A stretch of 64,000 nt of DNA from Trametopsis cervina (taxonomy: Eukaryota > Basidiomycota > Agaricomycetes > Polyporales > Irpicaceae). Under the pieces are notes generated by a model. That model ran no database searches, was not told the DNA's origin, and was given only the letters and a program-made list of their open reading frames with translations. Both the position numbers and the translations under genes were made by a program. The stretch lies in assembly GCA_022385755.1 (NCBI GenBank), contig MU278356.1:666589-730588 (forward strand), in the 5' to 3' direction. Shown one piece after another: positions 57,393 through 64,000 of the stretch. How positions within the stretch are numbered: position 1 is the stretch's first letter; each line of letters starts with the position of its first letter.

Positions 57393-60300
57393 TTAGGTTG
57401 AATGGATCTTGTGCACGGCTTCGAGGAAGTCCAATAGCGTGCTGGCACTCCATGCCTGTGTATTGCATGAGTCACGACAGAACTCTCCGTCTTTATTGGT
57501 GAGCTCAGGGATGCCAGCCCAAGGGTCATTTCGAATGTGGCGACGTGATGGAAGCAGCAGGCGATGCAGGTAATGCAGGGTTTCATTCAGATCCTGTAAG
57601 CAAGATAGTTGAGTTTCATCCCACAAGAAAAAAGGGAAGATTTACGTCGCTTTTCGTTCCTGCCTTCTGGTCAAAGTGAAGATATGCTTGAAGGAAATAA
57701 CCAAGGGGCCATCCCCATTCAGGTCCCTAGCCGGAGCTCGTGAGCGCCGACCTCATGAAATAGAGATCAACGCATACCTGATGATAGTTGAGCCCTTTGG
57801 CAATAGCCCCGTCTGTGCCATCGTTGGCATTATCATAATACGGCTTATATTGCAAGTCGGTGGGATCCAATGTCTTCATGCCCAATGGAGCGCGAAGGAC
57901 AGCGTCAGCAAGCTTCAGGGCTTCCAGGGCGTGTTTGTCGTCGAAGAGCTCTGGCGCGACAACCATCGCGATAGGGAAGTTACACCTGAACTGGTAGTCG
58001 GACCACTCTCTTCCTGCGCCAGATCCGTAGACATCCTTATAGATCCCACGGCGGTTGATGATAGAGGGATTCACGTTATACTTAGCATCGTCGGATGGGC
58101 CTATGAACGAACGTTAAGGATCTTGGATGGCCAAAGACGGATAAGACTCACTGCTAGGTACGTAATAGCACTCCTCAAAGGAGGCTTGTATTAAGTTATT
58201 CCACTCCTTGTACGTCACTAACCTCTGCTTCCCATCGACTAAACAGAGGTTAGCGTCAAGTCTCCTGCGGTTCCATCAAGACTCACTGGTGGCCTCCACA
58301 CCCTTGAAGGGGAACTTGCCCTGTTCGGATAGGCCATCCAGCCATCGCACGGTGCTTTTCAACAGACCGGTGATTTCTACCGGTGCCCCATCACGGGGTG
58401 TACCAGGAACACCTTTCGTACCAGCCTTGGTGGATTCGCCCATTTTGTCCATCCAAGTACCACAGTTGTGCGCATTGCCTCCGAATATGAGACCAGTGGT
58501 CCAGTCAACTTTGATGTCGATGTTGAACCCCTCATCTTTCATCTGCATGTCAAGGTTAGGTCCCGCGTTGTATTCGCGGAATTTGATACCATCGGCATGA
58601 CGTTGAAGGATCTCCTGGATTATCTCCGCGATGGTGCTCGAGTAAGAATAAGCCTGAGGATCATCCCAGGTAACCCAAGTATCGTCCTTCGGGAAGCGCC
58701 GCTTGACAGACTCGGAGAGAATTGAGAGGCCATCAGGTGCCGAAAGGGTATAATCCTGTATATTCTGTAACATCCACCAGGGCGAATCCCGGGAATTGTA
58801 TCTGTATTTGCATGGTTAGTCGGTGACACTGACTTGTTCTGCGGATTTCTACAGACCTTGGGCTGCGCAGAGAGTCCAAAAGATTAGGAATGAGGCCATG
58901 CTTCAGCACGGAGGCGAAAGCAAGGATGTGCCTCTTCGCATCGATGAAGTTACCAGTGGTGAGGAATAACCCACGCAGCGAGATGAAGACATCCCGTCCC
59001 CAACAACGAGCCCAACCCGCAGAGAAATGCGGTAACCCGGCCGCCAAGGATGGCGTAGGTTTTCCTGGATCAAGGGATGCCGATTGCACAAGGCCGTGGA
59101 GTTGTACGGAGACCAAAGCCAAGTCTTGGGTGAACGAGTGGCCCGTCGACACAAATTCGGAGCACTGCTCTATGGCTGTCCTGCGTGCTGCTTTGTATGC
59201 CTCAGATATCACAATGGCGAAATACTTGGGACGAAGGAAGGGCGCAACGCTTTCTTTGATTCGATCGAACCTCTCCTTATACCACTTCGCCGGCTTTGCC
59301 AGCTTGGGGAATGTTTCGGTTTGTCTGCGTTGTTTTGTAAGCCAGGGACAGCGGCATAATGGGTCATTGTCTTACCTTTCGAGCCTCGAGTACACGTAGT
59401 CCATTGCCCAGGTCCCATCTCGAAGGTGGCCGCAGAGTGCGTGTCCAAGATCGTTGTACCTCATTATATGCCTGAGAGGGTGCATGAACCCTTCTAGGCC
59501 GCAGTAGGTCAATGTGCCGACACCAGGCACGTTGTAAGCACCGACGTCTCCCTTGGTAGCATCCCGTTCCTCGCCATCGGCACGATAGAGGACGACATTG
59601 AGGTCGATGAGATCGAGGTCGCCGAAGGCTTCGTCGGCTGCTGAAGAGCAGAAGCTATCCAGTGTGGAGTCCAGACCCTGTAGTTGCGTTTCAAATAACA
59701 TGATGCTTCCTGGAGGGAAATAGTCTGGGATAATAATTTCCCCGTAAGGGCCTTCGTTGTCGAGTCCTTGCGGAACAACCACTGAGGGCATTTCGACCAA
59801 TTGACCAGACATCCCACGCAAGGTCTTCTCGTCACTAAGATTGTCGTAGGACGAGAATTCAATATGAGCCCCATAAATGAACTTCGCCTTGGTTCGACGA
59901 AGTTTGACGGGCGTGACTGCAAATTCAGCATGAGATGTAGACGGCGTACGAAATCTCTGAGCAGACGTACTAAAGCCTCGATCCTTTGAGCCTTTGCTGA
60001 ATGCGGTATGAGCCACCAGTAAGTAACCCTTCTGAGTCGATGGTTGCACGCGATGTAAAACTAGGTACTACAAAGAGAAGTCAGCACCATCGAGCAGCGC
60101 GCATATATCAAGGAACTTACCCCATTCTCCTCATGCACATGCCCCTCCTCAAACTTTCCGACAGCCATCTCGGTATGTAATGAGTTTAGAATGCGCTTTA
60201 CTTTCGCAATCCCGCTGGCCTCTCCAAATCTGGTCAGTTCATACGTCCTCGACTCCTGAACCAAGTTGAGGAGTTGTGGATAGAGATCATCGAAACCCTT

Positions 60301-62881
60301 CACGGAACCGATGGCAGAATATGAGAATGTCATGAGGGCTCCTGTAGATAGCGCATCTTCGGCCGATCGCTTGTGAAGGTACGATTCATTATCATGAGTG
60401 AGGTCAAAGAACAGTGCGTGGGGGACGGAGCCGTTGTGCGGAATAACAATACAAGGGCGCGTAGGTCCCTTGCCAGTTGGAGGAGGTAGCTCTTCTTTGC
60501 TGGTGACACAGGCATCGTCCATGGAACCTATGATCGTGGTTAGAAGGGTATCGAACTGTAGTGGACTATTGAATCCTACCGATAGGCTTGCCAAGGCCAT
60601 GGCGATAGAGAAGCCGAGACAACTCCTTAGGGTCCCAGGCGTTGCCAGCTTCACGAATCAAGCTATTGATACCAAGCCGGCTGACGAAGAGCGTGTCCAT
60701 CTCCTCACTACCCGTGAACAGTTCGGCGCAAACGTATAGGTCGGGATTCACGACCCGAGCGGCGTCGAGCAAAGTAAAACCGACATGCAAAGGGGTCGAA
60801 TGGCAATTATCGATACGGAAACCCTCATATGTCGCGGCGAGAGATTGCACATATTCAGTCATATGCTTCCACAACCATGGATTGTCGGACGGGCCTTCGC
60901 CATAACGAAGCTTGACACAGTCGCCCCATACAATGACTTCTCTGCGAAGGTAAGCCTTCGAAGGAGGCAGAGCGAAATTTTGTAGAGGATTCGCGTCCCA
61001 TATCCAACCGTTATTGGCCAGAGAATATAATTCGGGCTCCGTCTCGACTTTTCCCTTTATACGAGTGAAGTATGTCTCCATGAGTGGGAGTCTATCATGG
61101 CTCATCAGTTCGACAGCTTGTCAAGTAAAACGGCCGTCACCCACTCTCTAGTAATGGGGCCTAGCTTGGGGCCGTTCTCGTCCAAGCGAGCGTACTTCAG
61201 ACGATTCTTGATGCCATCCATAGCGGCTTTGGTATCCTCCTCCCACTCTTGATACAACGGGACATTGAGAACATCGACCACACGAATCCATGCATCCGCC
61301 AAAGCGGCGGCGTCTTGGAGGTCGACGAAGGCGGCCTTTATCAATCCTGCCGCTACGCTACCTTCCACTCGAGTCCCGAAACGCTTCTCGTGCGTCCCGA
61401 TATTGATAACGCTGCCCGTTGTCCTAAGAATTTCCGCTAAGTCGACAACAGATTTATGGGCCAGACCGTCCCAGCTTTGCAGCGTATTCGCCTCCAGAGC
61501 TGCTTTGACGGACTCGCGCTCGGCCTTCACATCCAGTACGTAGTATTGCCAAAAGTTCAACGACGTCACATAGTCCTGGAAGGCGGTCATCAAGACGTCA
61601 ATATCCTGCTGAGACGTGATACGTGTGGGTAGCCCTTTGGCCTCGAGTGACGTCGAAAACTCCACCATTGCAGTGTCAAGTTCAAGCGCAGGAGTGAGAT
61701 GAGGCGTGTTCGCAGGACTATATCCTATGAATAAATATTGAGGTCTTTTTGTTGTGTAAATGACGAACAAATACATACCTGCTTCAGGATGTTCTGCCAA
61801 CCACGGACTATCGTTTGCGGTGTGATTGAGCACAACGTCGGTGAGGCTCAATAGCCCATACTCTTCGCGCGCAATGTGGAGAATCTCCTCTAGTTTCGCT
61901 CTGCCACCATCTGTACCGAGGTCGCTTTCCTGGGAGAACATACTCGGCTCATAGACGAGCTGGTTTCGTATGGAATAAGGGCTGTTACTTTCTCCCCGTT
62001 CCTGAAGAGGCGTCCAGTGGATCATATTGTAACCACGTTCACTGGTCTCGGCGAGGTAGTCGCGCCAATCAGGGATGGATCCCATCCATTTGGATACCAA
62101 TGTTAGAATCGATAGACCATCTAGCGGCAAGTTAACGTAATCCGACAGAATTGAGCCTCCAGTCTCGGATACTGTGGCATTCTGTCCTATGATGGGGGAC
62201 CTCGCCTTCGTACGCAGGATGGGGTCAATGTTGAAGTACCCTTCCCGGCCCTTGACGCGTGTTCCAGGAGCATCGCCGTCGTACTCAACCCAATAGCAGA
62301 ACGCGCCTGCATGGGAGATGGGTAGATCAATCTGGATGGGTTTTGAAAAGTCCGTAGGGAGTCTAAGAGGGAACCGGGTTCATTTTTATGCTGCTCTCCC
62401 ATGGAAACACGTACTTTCGTTCCGCAAACTTTTCCCTCTCAAATTGCCCTCCATCCAAGGGGAAGTTCGTCTTAAATACGCCATTCTTTGATGCGGGAGT
62501 TCCAGCATCCAAGGACACTCGCAAGATATATGGAGTGTATGCAGGTGGGAGGCGTACATACTACAAGGCGCGTCAGTTCATTCCCTTCGAGCACCGAAAC
62601 AACACTCGTCGAAGATATCAATGATCGCATTGCCAGTATCTGCGGAGGAAACGACGAAATCGACGGAGACACGCAACTGATCTGTCCTTGTGTGGCCCAC
62701 CATCGGGGTCTAGCTGGAGTTCGTATACACGGATCGGCTCGTCGCCTTGTTTGAAAGCAGACTCGAAGAACTCGAGACCCTCATCAGCGGGGGTCTTGGG
62801 TGTCTTGGGAGCGTCTGAAAGGCTCTGAATATCGTTCTTGGGGATTTCAACTTTCTGGGTTATTTTCCGGGTCGAAGCCAT
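57393..62881 (-). CDS. GDB1: Glycogen debranching enzyme
   Basis: Bifunctional 4-alpha-glucanotransferase and amylo-1,6-glucosidase of glycogen breakdown. It starts at 62881 with a Lys/Pro-rich leader and [14 protein letters not shown]. About 15 exons encode roughly 1,500 residues. The N-terminal glucanotransferase (GH13-type) has [26 protein letters not shown], the acid-base block [14 protein letters not shown] and [17 protein letters not shown]. The central part has [16 protein letters not shown]. The C-terminal glucosidase (GH133) includes [20 protein letters not shown] and a [21 protein letters not shown] block. The end is [20 protein letters not shown] at 57393. All main motifs of both activities are intact. 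Confidence 0.95.
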
Positions 62882-63381
62882 GATAAGGACGCGGAAGGAG
62901 GGAGAAAGGCGCGACTAGTGTTGTCCGCCGCGGTCTGAGGTATATATATCGCTGGAGGAAGCATGTCGAGTCGCGACCGTCCCCTTTGGCAAGACGTCGG
63001 TCCAATCACGACGCGTCAACGTGACGTCACTCCACTCCTTCTCGCCCTCCGGCCCTCTCGGCGTCATTCTAAGACAACCTTCGCACGTTTGCCGGGTAAG
63101 GTAGGAGAGCGGCCTCGAGCACCAGATTACTTGGCACGTATGCTATGACAATACAAACCATGAATCCAGATTGCAGGTCTGCAACTTATCGCCACACATG
63201 GCCAAAAGTAAGGGTATCATAATACTGAAGATATTCGTCCGTTGTTAATAGTTTAAATGAAGAGTATGTCAAGTACAGATGTGGAAGAGGAGACCAACGA
63301 TGCAAACGAACGAATGAGTGATCAGACAGCAACGACAAAACCTTATATACAATAACACCAGTTGACTTCTCAACGAGTGGA
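62882..63381. other. Intergenic, GDB1 promoter / 3' region of edge gene
   Basis: About 500 bp. Apart from the TATA-like stretch I see no coding exon, RNA gene or repeat. Confidence 0.45.
62941..62949 (-). promoter_or_regulatory. Possible TATA element of GDB1
   Basis: TATATATAT lies about 60 bases upstream of the start codon at 62881, a normal distance for a fungal TATA box. Motif and position only. Confidence 0.4.
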
Positions 63382-64000
63382 TCATGAACGCTGCCGAACA
63401 GCCTGGGATGAGTGAGAAGCTGAGGAGAACGGGTGGACGCCATCCTGGCTGGTGCGGGATTGAACAAATGATGAAGGCCGGGAGGCAGAGGTGGGACGAC
63501 TAGGAGCTTGCATTGTCGGCGGTGCCCACTCGTCATGCCCATTCCCGTTCCCATTAGGGTAACCGTTCGCCATGCGAGGTTGAGGTGCCTGGATCGACGA
63601 CATTCCTTGCGACAGGGAAGCAGACGGTGTAGAGTATGGGGAGTGCTGCTGGTGACTGGGAGGGGATTGGGTTCGAGATTGAAGACCAGTACGTATTGGG
63701 TGATCAGACGGGGACGGAGATCCTATCTGCCCCCGTTCTGGGTATTGAGAGTTTGGTTGCGCCGATCTATGGTCCCGAGTCAGCACTATCGCATGAGAAG
63801 TTATATTGAATCTTACCTAGACTCTGACCTTGGGGAGCGCGTGTCTTCTGGCCGATTGAAGTTGAAACCATTCGAACCAACAGAGGGGGACATTAAGCCG
63901 GGCGTACGTCCTGATGACCTGAGACGGTGGTATGTGTCGCATTTCTTGAGGAATTCTTTGCTTGTGAGCTCCATGCTGTTCTGGAAGTACGCCTGGTCCT
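63382..64000 (-). CDS. Partial Ser/Pro-rich protein, 5' end beyond window
   Basis: Only the C-terminal part is present. Two exons: 64000 to about 63817, and about 63769-63382. The first encodes QAYFQNSMELTSKEFLKKCDTYHRLR, a probable helix, then SSGRTPGLMSPSVG. The second is disordered, rich in Ser, Pro, Gln and Asn (NGYPNGNGNGHDEW, PSRPTSASRPSS), and ends AVRQRS. The splice acceptor used is the one at 63770-63771, since the nearer AG gives a stop. The family is not recognised. It may be a regulatory or adaptor protein with a disordered tail. Confidence 0.65.

Overview
The window is nuclear DNA of a filamentous fungus, most likely a mushroom-forming basidiomycete (Agaricomycetes). Genes lie 200-1100 bp apart on both strands. 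Almost all are split by many introns of about 45-110 nt with GT-AG borders. The content is fungal-specific: a DUF2408 protein, a short tropomyosin, Nbp35, a TEY-type cell-wall MAP kinase, a Zap1-type zinc-finger factor and a stand-alone NRPS-like carboxylate reductase. No prokaryotic operons, CRISPR arrays, rRNA or convincing tRNA genes were seen. Exon joins were made by hand from splice borders, reading frame and family motifs. Where nucleotide coordinates are given for every exon, the lengths sum to an intact frame.

Layout. 0.3-9.2 kb: DUF2408 protein (-) with one oversized intron, tropomyosin (+), methionine-R-sulfoxide reductase (-), holocytochrome c synthase (+), Tim44 (-). 9.3-16.8 kb: ABC-F ATPase (-), mitochondrial enoyl reductase (+), p24 cargo receptor (-), Brix protein Rpf1 (+). 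17-23.4 kb: an unknown small membrane/coiled-coil protein (-), a J-protein (-), WD40 protein Ipi3 (+), complex I 21-kDa subunit (-). 23.5-36.2 kb: a zinc-finger nucleoporin candidate (+), the A-PCP-reductase enzyme (-), Cdk7 (+), vacuolar carboxypeptidase S (-). 36.8-44.4 kb: Zap1-like factor (+), xanthine phosphoribosyltransferase (-), RNA polymerase III subunit Rpc4 (+), an F-box protein (-). 45.4-64 kb: an unknown membrane protein (+), Nbp35 (+), the MAP kinase (-), SAGA subunit Sgf73 (-), Pat1 (-), glycogen debranching enzyme (-) and a gene that runs off the right edge (-).

Most genes are housekeeping and are not organised as one pathway. Several divergent pairs share short promoters: MsrB/HCCS, ABC-F/ETR1, p24/RPF1, J-protein/IPI3, complex I/nucleoporin and XPT1/RPC4. 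Five mitochondrial functions fall in the first 23 kb. IPI3 and RPF1 both serve 60S ribosome assembly.

The most notable items are the NRPS-like reductase of unknown product, the cysteine-rich N-terminus of the Zap1-type factor, three coding micro-exons (7, 13 and 14 nt, one followed by a GC-AG intron), the 712-nt intron of the DUF2408 gene, three evenly spaced heme-type CP motifs in HCCS, and two lineage-type proteins of unknown function. I did not find a clearly new multigene system.
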